From Paenibacillus aestuarii (GTDB lineage Bacteria > Bacillota > Bacilli > Paenibacillales > NBRC-103111): a stretch of DNA of 64,000 bases. The notes under the pieces are model-generated. The model was given only the letters and a program-made list of their open reading frames with translations, had not been told where the DNA came from and did no database searches. Positions 55,279 to 64,000 of the stretch are shown here, piece after piece. Where the stretch lies: contig NZ_JAQFVF010000089.1 of assembly GCF_027789125.1 (NCBI RefSeq), forward strand, positions 62,001 through 126,000. Reading direction: 5' to 3'. The position numbers and the translations under genes were made by a program. Numbering within the stretch: the first letter of the stretch is position 1; every line of letters starts with the position of its first letter.

Positions 55279-57639
55279 CTATGGCGTCTTATCGTTCGTC
55301 GTACGCTCTTTATTGCCGGACGATGGTGACGGTGTTGGCGCTATGTTTGAAGACGGCGTCGGCGTAGGTGTTGGCGATGGTGACGACGCAGCTTCTGATG
55401 TTGAAGTCGTTGATGAAGACGCTGATGATGAAGATGCAGCAGACGGCGACGCGGAAGATGAAGTTTTTCCGCTTAATGGCTTCAGCTCCAGTGTTGCTGT
55501 TCGGCTGTCAGCATCTGCCGTCTGCGAGGTGACGTAGCCTTCGCCATTGGTTTGGCAGTTCACCTTGAGGAAGGAACAAACCTCCATCGCATCGCGCAGC
55601 GAGGTGCCGGTTAAAGTCGGCAGCAGCATCTCTTCTATCGGCTGCATGGCTACATAAATTCGTTGCGTCCCCAATATTTCTGTACCGGCTTTCGGAAATT
55701 GGTCAACTACCTTTGATCCTTTACCGAAAAATTCCAAATTCAAGCCATTTTCTTTTGCCTTTTCCTTCGCAGCATCTGTTGTTGCATCGCTAAAGTCTGG
55801 AACTTTCAGCTTGTTGGTTTGAACAGGCTCAAGCTTCATTTGTTTACTGGAAGCGACGCCCATATAATGCAACGATTCTGTGACAATGTCTTTGAAAGCA
55901 GGGGCCAGCACTTGCCCCCCTAAGTGATAATTGCCTCCGAGATCCGGCTGATCGGCGATCAAAGTAACCAGAATGCGCGGGTCTTCAACCGGCGCATAGC
56001 CGATGAAGGAGATTACCCATGTATTGGGGGAATACGTCTTCTCGCCAGGCAATACGATGTTCGCCGTACCGGTTTTACCTGCGACGCGGTAGCCGTCGAT
56101 GTAAGCGAGCTTGCCCGTACCGATTTCTTGGTCAGATACGACCTGCTCCAAGTAGTTGCTGACTTGGCTTGCCGTCTGTTCGCTGACGATTTGACGCACC
56201 TCTTGCGGTGCAAAATGCTTAGTCTCGCCGGTCTTCGGATCGATAATGTCTTTCACCACATGCGGCCACATCAACTTGCCGCCATTAGCCATAGCGGCAT
56301 ATGCTGCCGTTTGCTGAATGGCCGTCACAACAACTTTCCCTTGACCGTAAGTCGCCGTGGCATACTCGGACGGATATTTCATATCAATGAGGCCCGAAAC
56401 TTCACCGGCCAAATCGATATTCGTCTTTTGATCAAAACCGAATTGACGGATGTAATTCTCAAGCTTGGTCGTGCCCAGCTTCTCATACCCGAGTTTCACG
56501 AACGCGACGTTACTGGAGCGCTTCAGTCCGTCCAGGTAGGAGATTTTCCCCCAGCCTACACGGTTATGGTCATGAAGCTCACGGTCCTGAACGCGGATCA
56601 TCCCGGATTGGTACATCTCGTTCGGGTTAAACAGACCTTCCTGCACCGTGCCGGCCAACGTGACGATCTTGAACGTGGAACCTGGCTCATAGCGGGAGGC
56701 TATGGCATTATTTTTGAAATCGCTCTGGTCTTGAATCATCCAGTACTTGTTCGGATTGAACGTCGGGAGATTGGCCATGCCCAGCACTTCCATCGTTTTC
56801 GGATCGACAGCGATCGCGGTCAAGCTTTTGGGGTGCCACTGCTCGTTCACTTTGGCCAGCGCGCTTTCCATATAGAATTGAATGTTCTTATCAATGGTCA
56901 GTCTGACATTTTTGCCATCGGCCGCAGGCTTGAATTGGATTTTGGAGTCCGGCAGCTCTACGCCTTTGCCGTCAGTTTCGTAGTTCATCATCCCGGGAAC
57001 GCCTTTCAGCACATCATCCATACTCAGCTCCAAGCCAAGAGAAGGAACCCCCTCTTTATTCATGTAGCCGAGCACTTGGGAAGCTAGCGATTCACCGGGA
57101 TAATAGCGTTTCTTGTCCTCCAGCATATTGACGCCGATGTCTGTTTTTTCTTTCTTTTTCAGCTTCACACGCAAATTTTTGACAAGCTCCGTGACGGCAT
57201 CCGCCTTATCCTTCTCTATTTTCCACCCTTCGTTGTGAATCTCAACGTTCAATGCGAAGTCCGTGCCGTCCGGCTTTTTCTTCGTCGCCTTGTCACGGAT
57301 TTTGTTGACCAGCTCCGCTTTTGCAGCGTCCGAATCCTTCAATATCTCAGCCAAACCCTGGGCAACATCTTCCGCAATTCCGTACTCATTGATCAACTTG
57401 GGATTCAATACGAGGGTATACGAAGTTGCATCCACAGCCAGCACCTTATCATTGCGATCCAGAATAGATCCGCGGACAGGCTGCAGCACTTTATCGGTCT
57501 CCCATATCTTTTGCGCTTGTCCTACCAACCATGAAGCTTCTACCACTTGAATCCAATAGACTTTCGTGATGAGGACAACAAAAAGAAGGGTAAATACCCC
57601 TCCGATAATTAACGAACGAATTTTAATTTTTTTCGTCAT
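55279..57639 (-). CDS. pbpB: Division penicillin-binding protein 2B (FtsI-type)
   Basis: A 786-residue class B PBP, the septal transpeptidase of vegetative division. It has a membrane anchor near 10-30, transpeptidase motifs EPGSTFKIVTL near 320, SSN (RSSNVAF) near 375 and GKTGTANI near 520, and two PASTA domains near 600-718. A disordered tail of about 63 residues follows, first almost only serine and alanine, then proline/threonine repeats (SPSPTPTPTPSS). Bacillus PBP2B lacks so long a tail. GCAGGT lies before the ATG. It is placed directly after ftsL, as expected for an FtsI. Confidence 0.95.
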   Translation of the reverse strand: MTKKIKIRSLIIGGVFTLLFVVLITKVYWIQVVEASWLVGQAQKIWETDKVLQPVRGSILDRNDKVLAVDATSYTLVLNPKLINEYGIAEDVAQGLAEILKDSDAAKAELVNKIRDKATKKKPDGTDFALNVEIHNEGWKIEKDKADAVTELVKNLRVKLKKKEKTDIGVNMLEDKKRYYPGESLASQVLGYMNKEGVPSLGLELSMDDVLKGVPGMMNYETDGKGVELPDSKIQFKPAADGKNVRLTIDKNIQFYMESALAKVNEQWHPKSLTAIAVDPKTMEVLGMANLPTFNPNKYWMIQDQSDFKNNAIASRYEPGSTFKIVTLAGTVQEGLFNPNEMYQSGMIRVQDRELHDHNRVGWGKISYLDGLKRSSNVAFVKLGYEKLGTTKLENYIRQFGFDQKTNIDLAGEVSGLIDMKYPSEYATATYGQGKVVVTAIQQTAAYAAMANGGKLMWPHVVKDIIDPKTGETKHFAPQEVRQIVSEQTASQVSNYLEQVVSDQEIGTGKLAYIDGYRVAGKTGTANIVLPGEKTYSPNTWVISFIGYAPVEDPRILVTLIADQPDLGGNYHLGGQVLAPAFKDIVTESLHYMGVASSKQMKLEPVQTNKLKVPDFSDATTDAAKEKAKENGLNLEFFGKGSKVVDQFPKAGTEILGTQRIYVAMQPIEEMLLPTLTGTSLRDAMEVCSFLKVNCQTNGEGYVTSQTADADSRTATLELKPLSGKTSSSASPSAASSSSASSSTTSTSEAASSPSPTPTPTPSSNIAPTPSPSSGNKERTTNDKTP

Positions 57640-57656
57640 ATGGATTACCTGCCTGT

Positions 57657-58094
57657 TTACGGATTATAGGCTACTTTCGCGTTTTTGTCGACTGTTGAGG
57701 CCGCCTTTCCTTTGGGCGGCGGCGTCACAAGGCCTACTTGCTTATCATCTTGAGGTTTCAAGCCGAGACGCTTGGCTTCCTCCTTTAAACGATCCGGACT
57801 TTGCAGTTTCTCCACTTCTTGCTTCAGCGCACTGTTCTCCGCTTGAACCTGGCGGATCTTTCTCTGTAAGTCGAGAATGTCCGTGTTCATTTGATAGATG
57901 GCTGTCACCCGGTAAACAATGATACCGGCAAGGAAAACAACCAGCAGCACCGTGAACAAGTAAAGCAGCTTCTCGCGAACAGGCAAAGACTTGGCGCGGT
58001 AAACAACCTTGGTTGTTTCTTTATATTTAACTTTTGGCGGCTGCTTACGGGACTTCTTTGGATCAAGTGCTAAATTCCCTTGAATATAAGCCAT
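57657..58094 (-). CDS. ftsL: Cell division protein FtsL
   Basis: FtsL is a small bitopic divisome protein that forms a coiled coil with DivIC and regulates PBP2B. The 145 residues have a basic cytoplasmic start of about 42 residues, one membrane segment near 43-65 (LYLFTVLLVVFLAGIIVY), and a coiled coil with heptads (DLQRKIRQVQAENSALKQEVEKL). A lysine/proline-rich end follows. Sequence similarity in this family is low, so the call rests on topology and on the position between rsmH and pbpB. GAGGGGGG lies upstream of the ATG. Confidence 0.93.
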   Translation of the reverse strand: MAYIQGNLALDPKKSRKQPPKVKYKETTKVVYRAKSLPVREKLLYLFTVLLVVFLAGIIVYRVTAIYQMNTDILDLQRKIRQVQAENSALKQEVEKLQSPDRLKEEAKRLGLKPQDDKQVGLVTPPPKGKAASTVDKNAKVAYNP

Positions 58095-58120
58095 TCCCTT
58101 CCCCCCTCACCATAGTCATA

Positions 58121-59071
58121 TTAAAGTTTCTCGGCAATCCGCAGCTTCGCTGATCTTGCCCGTTGATTGACTTCCAGTTCCTGTTCGCCAGGAATAATAG
58201 GTTTGCGTGTCACCAGTTTCAAGGTACCTTCGCGCTTGCAGACACAAATTGGAAAATCGGAAGGACACGTGCACTTCTCGACGTTATTCACCATGATCTG
58301 CTTGCAGATCCGGTCTTCCAGTGAATGGAACGTAATGACAGCCACTCTGCCCTGTGGAGCCAGGCAGCGTATCGATTGCTCCAGCGCTTCCTCAAAGGCC
58401 CCCAGCTCGTCATTCACAGCGATTCTCAGCGCTTGGAAGCTGCGTTTCGCCGGATGCCCGCCGGTTCTTCTGGCTGCGGCCGGGATGCCTTCCTTGATCA
58501 GCTCGACCAGCTCGCCGGTCGTTTCAATCGGCTGCTTCGCCCGCGCTTCGGCGATGACCGCCGCAATGCGGCGCGAGAACTTTTCCTCGCCGTATTCATA
58601 CAAGATCTTGGCGATGCGCTCCGCCGGCCATTCGTTGACAATGATTTTCGCTGTCAGCTCCGTTGTGCGGTCCATCCGCATATCGAGCTCAGCGTCTTGA
58701 TGATAGCTGAAGCCGCGTTCCGCTTCGTCCAGCTGCGGCGATGAGACGCCCAAGTCGAACAGGATGCCGTCGACTTGCGGTTTGCCGTCTTTCATCGCTC
58801 TGGGCACGCTATGCAGCACATGCTCCAAATCGCGGAAGTTGCTTTTCACAATCTTCACGCGATCGATATAGGGAGCCAGCACCTTCTCCGCATTGGCCAG
58901 AGCGACATCATCCTGATCCAAAGCGATGAGCAAGCCGTCCTTGCCCAATTTGGAGGCGATTAAGGAACTGTGCCCTGCTCCCCCCATTGTACAATCGACA
59001 TAAACGCCATCCGGTTTTATATGTAAACCTTCTACAGACTCTTCTTTCAGTACCGTTACATGATGAAACAC
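58121..59071 (-). CDS. rsmH: 16S rRNA (cytosine-1402-N4)-methyltransferase
   Basis: RsmH (MraW) methylates C1402 of 16S rRNA with S-adenosylmethionine. The 316-residue protein begins with [15 protein letters not shown] and has the SAM-binding loop [15 protein letters not shown] near 25-39, [17 protein letters not shown] near 105 and the late [21 protein letters not shown]. The start is GTG at 59071, 7 nt after GGAGG. It is the second gene of the division cluster, 18 nt after mraZ. Confidence 0.96.
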   Translation of the reverse strand: MFHHVTVLKEESVEGLHIKPDGVYVDCTMGGAGHSSLIASKLGKDGLLIALDQDDVALANAEKVLAPYIDRVKIVKSNFRDLEHVLHSVPRAMKDGKPQVDGILFDLGVSSPQLDEAERGFSYHQDAELDMRMDRTTELTAKIIVNEWPAERIAKILYEYGEEKFSRRIAAVIAEARAKQPIETTGELVELIKEGIPAAARRTGGHPAKRSFQALRIAVNDELGAFEEALEQSIRCLAPQGRVAVITFHSLEDRICKQIMVNNVEKCTCPSDFPICVCKREGTLKLVTRKPIIPGEQELEVNQRARSAKLRIAEKL

Positions 59072-59089
59072 GTGTTGTCCTCCTACAAA

Positions 59090-59527
59090 TTACAAATCAA
59101 AATTGAAATCGACGAGCTTCTCCGCAATTTCGTTAAAGGATTGCTCAGACTCATTGGCATAGTTTTCCCACATTTGCTTACTCCAAATCTCAACGCGGTT
59201 GGAAACACCGATCACAACGCAATCTTTTTCAAGCTTGGCGTGCTCCATCAGATTGCCTGGAATGTTAGCGCGTCCTTGCTTGTCCAAATCGCATTCCGTG
59301 GCCCCGGAGAAAAAAAACCGGGTAAACGCGCGAGCATCGGACTTCATAAGCGGCAGCGCTTTGAGCTTCTGCTCGAGGATCGTCCACTCCGATCGGGGAT
59401 AGACGAACAAGCATTGATCCAAACCGCGTGTGATGACAAAAGATTCACCGAGGGCTTCACGAAATTTAGCCGGTATAATGATACGGCCTTTTTCGTCGAT
59501 GCTATGTTGGTATTCCCCCATGAACAT
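59090..59527 (-). CDS. mraZ: Transcriptional regulator MraZ
   Basis: MraZ is the DNA-binding regulator at the head of division clusters and usually represses its own operon. The 145 residues hold two AbrB-like halves, each with a DxxGR element ([15 protein letters not shown] near 11-25 and [15 protein letters not shown] near 85-99). ATG at 59527 gives the family opening MFMGEYQHS and has AAGGGGG 9 nt upstream; a frame reaching 59593 only reads through the operator. Three AAAGTGG repeats just upstream are its expected binding sites. Confidence 0.96.
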   Translation of the reverse strand: MFMGEYQHSIDEKGRIIIPAKFREALGESFVITRGLDQCLFVYPRSEWTILEQKLKALPLMKSDARAFTRFFFSGATECDLDKQGRANIPGNLMEHAKLEKDCVVIGVSNRVEIWSKQMWENYANESEQSFNEIAEKLVDFNFDL

Positions 59528-59548
59528 AGCATGGCGCCCCCTTTCCCT

Positions 59549-59575
59549 CCACTTTGTACCACTTTCCACCACTTT
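59549..59575 (-). promoter_or_regulatory. MraZ-type operator: three AAAGTGG direct repeats
   Basis: On the minus strand AAAGTGG occurs three times at exact 10-bp steps (59569-59575, 59559-59565, 59549-59555), ending 21 bp before the mraZ start. MraZ is known to bind short GTGG/TGGG-type direct repeats with about 10-bp period. Confidence 0.8.
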
Positions 59576-59590
59576 TAAATCCCTATTCGC

Positions 59591-59639
59591 CAAAAACGCA
59601 GCAAAATCCTGCTACGTAAGCAGGATTTGCTGCGTTTTC
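59591..59639 (-). terminator. Terminator between DUF4349 gene and mraZ
   Basis: GCAGCAAATCCTGCTTACG pairs with its complement in a stem of near 20 bases with a T-run on the minus strand. It isolates the division cluster from the upstream lipoprotein gene. Confidence 0.9.
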
Positions 59640-59652
59640 ATGAAAAATAGGT

Positions 59653-60768
59653 CTAAAGTCCGTCTTTTGTCCCTTGATTTTCAACTTCAAGAGTTTGTAA
59701 GTCGGCATTTTGCATTTTCAAATGTTCTCGCATGCTTAGCAGTTGTTGGTGCTTTTTCCGCCTATACACCCATATGGGTATCGCTATTATAGCAAGTACA
59801 GCTAGGACTGGTAAAGCCGCGGCAAAAAATACCAATATGCCTTGAAGTACTGCTGTGAGTACGTTTAAGCTGGAGTACCACGCCCTCTCGATCCGTTCCT
59901 GAAGCGAAAGTACATTCGGATCCGCCAGCAATGGCTTATTCGCGGTCTGCTGATACATGCGTAGTTCGATAGTCGAGTACGCCACATTCTGATCGAGATA
60001 GCGCATCCGCCCTTTGATCTGCTCGATGTTCTCCTGAACCTTGGACAATTCATTCGAAAAGGCAAGCAAATCATCGGTTTTCGCAGCTTTTTCCATAAAA
60101 CTGAGGAGCCTGGATTCCACAAGCTGCTTGGCCTTCAGACGTGACTCGAGATCTACGTACTCTTCCGTGACATCCTGACCTTGGACGTTTCGCTGCAGCG
60201 TTGGACTGATCTTTTCCAGCCCGTCGAGCAGGGAAACGAAGCCGCTTGCCGCCACTTTGATCGTATAAGTGCCCCCTCGCTCGCCTGTGCTGGCATTCTC
60301 AGAGAACTGCAAGATGTACCCCCCGCTAAGCGCCACAAGGTCTCTAAGCTGGGTCTGAGCCTTGCTGTAGTCCTCCACAGGCATCACGAGGTTGGCGCGA
60401 TAGATCAGCTTGCGGTTAAAGCCTGCGGCTGCGTCGTTGCCGGTGGCGGGCATGACCGTGATCGGCGCTGGAGCCGCATCTATCTTTGCCTGCGCGCTGT
60501 CATTAGCCACACGACTGGAGCCCGCTGCGGTACCGGTTGCGGCTGTGCCAGGCGCTACTGCTGCTTGGTCCTGCGCCGCATTTGCCATAGACGCCGGCTG
60601 GCTGGCCGCCTGAGCTTCTGGAGCCGCGGATTTGGCTGACGACTCCGATTTGGCAGAGCTGCAGCCGGCAAGCGCCGACAGCAGCAACAAAGACAGCATA
60701 ATCATGTGAAGCAGCTTGCTTGTGTTACACATGCGACGGCTTGCCCTAAATCGTGTGACTCCCCTCAT
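59653..60768 (-). CDS. DUF4349-type lipoprotein with C-terminal membrane segment
   Basis: A 371-residue protein with a signal peptide ending in a lipobox (LSALAGC, near residues 30-36), a low-complexity stretch rich in A, S, Q and T to about 110, and a core resembling DUF4349 (FNRKLIYRANLVMPVEDYSKAQTQL onward, near 125-300), with coiled coil in AKTDDLLAFSNELSKVQENIEQIKGRM. A membrane segment (ILVFFAAALPVLAVLAIIAI, near 320-340) and a basic cytoplasmic end follow. So it may be anchored at both ends. Function is unknown. ATG at 60768 with GAGGGG is chosen over 60873. It is transcribed alone with terminators on both sides. Confidence 0.85.
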   Translation of the reverse strand: MRGVTRFRASRRMCNTSKLLHMIMLSLLLLSALAGCSSAKSESSAKSAAPEAQAASQPASMANAAQDQAAVAPGTAATGTAAGSSRVANDSAQAKIDAAPAPITVMPATGNDAAAGFNRKLIYRANLVMPVEDYSKAQTQLRDLVALSGGYILQFSENASTGERGGTYTIKVAASGFVSLLDGLEKISPTLQRNVQGQDVTEEYVDLESRLKAKQLVESRLLSFMEKAAKTDDLLAFSNELSKVQENIEQIKGRMRYLDQNVAYSTIELRMYQQTANKPLLADPNVLSLQERIERAWYSSLNVLTAVLQGILVFFAAALPVLAVLAIIAIPIWVYRRKKHQQLLSMREHLKMQNADLQTLEVENQGTKDGL

Positions 60769-60980
60769 TTTTACCCAACCCCTCTTCCATTTATAGGTAA
60801 TACACCCTATTAACGGCGGTAGCAACATGAATGTTGCACGGAGTGGCCTCGTTGGAGTTAAAAATTTCTTCAACTAAAACTTTCATAACCTTCAGCCGAG
60901 TCACTAACTAATGGTTTGACAGCTATACAGGTCTGAAACCTAGCCAGGATTTGCCTCGTGAATGAGCAACTTTCATAATA

Positions 60981-61014
60981 AAAGGCCTAAGAAGCAATTC
61001 GCTCCTTAAGCCTT
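60981..61014 (-). terminator. Terminator of bshC-ahcY
   Basis: AAGGCTTAAGGAGC and GCTTCTTAGGCCTT pair with a few mismatches and a T-tract on the minus strand, soon after the ahcY stop. Confidence 0.7.
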
Positions 61015-61019
61015 CGATA

Positions 61020-62282
<1,263 letters not shown>

Positions 62283-62294
62283 ATAGATAACCTC

Positions 62295-63932
62295 CTATAA
62301 ATAATAAACGCGGTGCAAACCGTCAACGGGAATCGGCGTTGTCAATAAGGTATGAAGCCAATCAGATCCGTACCGATTTATGTAAGCACACCCATTATAC
62401 ACTCTTTCCTGAGGCTTGGCTAACGGGAGAATCGTCAAGCGAATGCGCTCCAGCTGCCTTAAAGCGGAGTCAAACTGCATGCGATAAGCATCTGTCGCCT
62501 TATGCTCAAGAAACTCAATTTGCTCGATGATCTTCGCCAAATTGGTCTCCCCGAGCTTTTTCACACCTGGGTTAATGGCATTTAACGATTCGACTAATGG
62601 TGTGTAGCCGGCGCGGAATTCGGCCTTCACCGCGGCAAATCGTTCATTCAGCTGCAGCGTATCCTGCGCATCCAAAAAGTGCTGCTTCTTCTGTTCGTAG
62701 CGCTGCTCAATTACATCGGCGAGCGTGATATTATATTTATTCATATACTTCAGAACCGTGCCTTCAAGCAGCGTAAATTCAAGGCGCGGCGCAATAATCG
62801 GCATTCTCATTCCATATAGCTCAAAAGCTTGCTTCGTTAAAGCCCAGTAGGCGATTTCCCCAGGGCCAAGTACCGCAGCCAGCACAGGGAACAAAAAGTC
62901 CTGCATTAACGGACGGGTCATCACATTATTGCTAAGCTGCTCCGGCGTTGTCAACGCTAGATCATGCAGCTGTTTCCGGGTATACGTAAAATCTTTCTTC
63001 TTATCGGTAAACTGATCCCCTTCCCGATGAAGGAGCAGCCTCTGTCCGCCGGCATAGATGAATAAATTCGCCCCATCTTCGGCTACATCGGCTTGCGCCT
63101 GGTAACCTGCGGCCTGAACGTGGGAGCGGCTTTGCAGCAGAGACTCAGTCAAGTTCTCATTCTTCATCACAAGCTGCTCAAACATTGGCGCTTCCAGTTG
63201 GCGCAGGGCAGGCTCATCGGAATCGATCAGCACGAGGCCATAATCGCCGAACAGCTCTGCCATGAAGGCGGCAAACGCGTCCGAAAGCGTCGTCGGGCCT
63301 TCCATGGTCCGGTTTATCTTAGCCATCAGGTCCGCTTTGAATTCCGTGTCCATGAGCGTCCTGTCCAGTCCCTCAAGCGCTTCTTTCCAAGCTTCCGGCT
63401 TAAGCGGCAGCTTGCTAACGGACGTACGATGACCAGTTGGATGATCGACTTTGAGTTTCTCGACCTGCTGCGCACTCGTTAATGTATAAAGATGATTGAC
63501 CTCATCGAAGTCGTGGTCTTCCCCGGCAATCCAGAATACAGGCACCACAGGGCGCTGCAGCTTCTCACTCCATTGCTTTGCTAATTGCACAATGGTAATG
63601 GCTTTATAAAGCACAAGCAGAGGCCCGCCAAAAAGACCAGCCTGTTGGCCGCCTACAATTGTTAACGCGTCTGCTTGATTCAAGGCGGCGATTTGCTCCA
63701 TCGCTGCAGGTTTATTTCCGACTCGGCGGTTATAGCCCGTCAGCACATCGACTAGACGCGCACGATCCGCTCTTGGCGCCGCATTCTCTTCTGTCAACCA
63801 GGCAGCCCGCTGCTGCCAATCACGCTCGTTCTGATAATGATAGGAGAACAGACCGTTGGTCCGTTCCGGATCGCTAATATAATCTTCAGCAAGCGTCTGG
63901 CTTTTCTTCCAATGAAAAGGTTCCATATGCAT
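62295..63932 (-). CDS. bshC: Bacillithiol biosynthesis cysteine-adding enzyme
   Basis: BshC is the putative cysteine ligase completing bacillithiol, the main low-molecular-weight thiol of Bacillales, from GlcN-malate and cysteine. The 545-residue protein has the Rossmann-like core with IVGGQQAGLFGGPLLVLYKA near 85-104 and PVFWIAGEDHDFDEVNHLY near 125-143, the family's most conserved parts, followed by a coiled coil and C-terminal helical region (ERIRLTILPLAKPQERVYNG). ATG at 63932 with GAGGAG upstream is the best start; the frame reaches 63989. In Bacillus it lies directly upstream of mraZ; here ahcY and the DUF4349 gene come between. Confidence 0.95.
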   Translation of the reverse strand: MHMEPFHWKKSQTLAEDYISDPERTNGLFSYHYQNERDWQQRAAWLTEENAAPRADRARLVDVLTGYNRRVGNKPAAMEQIAALNQADALTIVGGQQAGLFGGPLLVLYKAITIVQLAKQWSEKLQRPVVPVFWIAGEDHDFDEVNHLYTLTSAQQVEKLKVDHPTGHRTSVSKLPLKPEAWKEALEGLDRTLMDTEFKADLMAKINRTMEGPTTLSDAFAAFMAELFGDYGLVLIDSDEPALRQLEAPMFEQLVMKNENLTESLLQSRSHVQAAGYQAQADVAEDGANLFIYAGGQRLLLHREGDQFTDKKKDFTYTRKQLHDLALTTPEQLSNNVMTRPLMQDFLFPVLAAVLGPGEIAYWALTKQAFELYGMRMPIIAPRLEFTLLEGTVLKYMNKYNITLADVIEQRYEQKKQHFLDAQDTLQLNERFAAVKAEFRAGYTPLVESLNAINPGVKKLGETNLAKIIEQIEFLEHKATDAYRMQFDSALRQLERIRLTILPLAKPQERVYNGCAYINRYGSDWLHTLLTTPIPVDGLHRVYYL

Positions 63933-64000
63933 AGATGACACTGTCTCCTCTATAATCCAAATAAAGACGTTCCTTTCTTGATTGTACACGTATGATCGGC

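Noticed and set aside
55924-57087. 387-residue open frame on the plus strand opposite pbpB
   Set aside because: Antisense shadow; the pbpB frame has all transpeptidase motifs.

Overview
The window is a contiguous piece of a chromosome from an endospore-forming Gram-positive bacterium. The evidence is sigG, sigE, spoIIGA, spoVD, spoVE and a YteA-type gene, meso-diaminopimelate peptidoglycan genes, a T-box leader, a PyrR attenuator, and a bacillithiol gene (bshC). Moderate G+C content, the inclusion of murF, murA and murB in the division cluster and the overall gene order suggest a Paenibacillaceae-like member of the Bacillales. This lineage call is inference, not a database result. No insertion sequence, prophage, CRISPR array, rRNA or tRNA gene was seen.

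Layout. 1-4.4 kb (minus): an ATPase, lipoprotein adaptor and FtsX-type permease of a MacB/Ykn-like ABC system; the permease runs off the left edge. 4.4-9.5 kb: a mixed accessory stretch with two GNAT acetyltransferases, an M20 dipeptidase, and a LysR regulator divergent from a DapA-family lyase and a RidA gene. 9.6-18.65 kb (minus): the pyrimidine operon pyrR-pyrB-pyrC-carA-carB-pyrF-pyrE, with a complete promoter and PyrR attenuator but no pyrK or pyrD. 18.66-22.9 kb: a MarR regulator divergent from a heterodimeric ABC exporter. 23.1-26.2 kb: dapH-dapL (plus) facing patA (minus), which together cover the acetylase branch of diaminopimelate synthesis. 26.4-39 kb (mostly minus): rluD, lspA, a YteA-type gene (plus), ileS with its T-box, divIVA, ylmH, ylmG, sepF, ylmE, pgeF, a YlmC/YmxH gene, sigG, sigE and spoIIGA. 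39.2-59.6 kb (minus): the division and cell wall cluster, in transcription order mraZ-rsmH-ftsL-pbpB-spoVD-murE-murF-mraY-murD-spoVE-murG-murB-murA-divIB-ftsA-ftsZ. 59.6-64 kb (minus): bshC-ahcY and a DUF4349-type lipoprotein.

How it fits together. Reading leftward from 64 kb, the window follows the classical Bacillus order from the bshC-mraZ junction through the division cluster, spoIIGA-sigE-sigG, ylm genes, divIVA, ileS, lspA, rluD to the pyr operon. Lineage-specific insertions are ahcY and the DUF4349 gene, the extra mur genes, and the DAP/ABC/MarR block between rluD and pyr. The DAP genes supply the residue that MurE adds, so the inserted block is functionally close to its surroundings.

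No clearly new multi-gene system is visible. The most interesting signals are regulatory. A Spo0A-box-like heptamer TGTCGAA lies inside three separate promoter spacers (pyr, ileS, divIVA). ARG-box-like operators lie between pyrC and carA. A short tandem hairpin repeat lies upstream of patA. A MraZ-type direct repeat precedes mraZ, and a sigma-F/G-like promoter precedes sigG.
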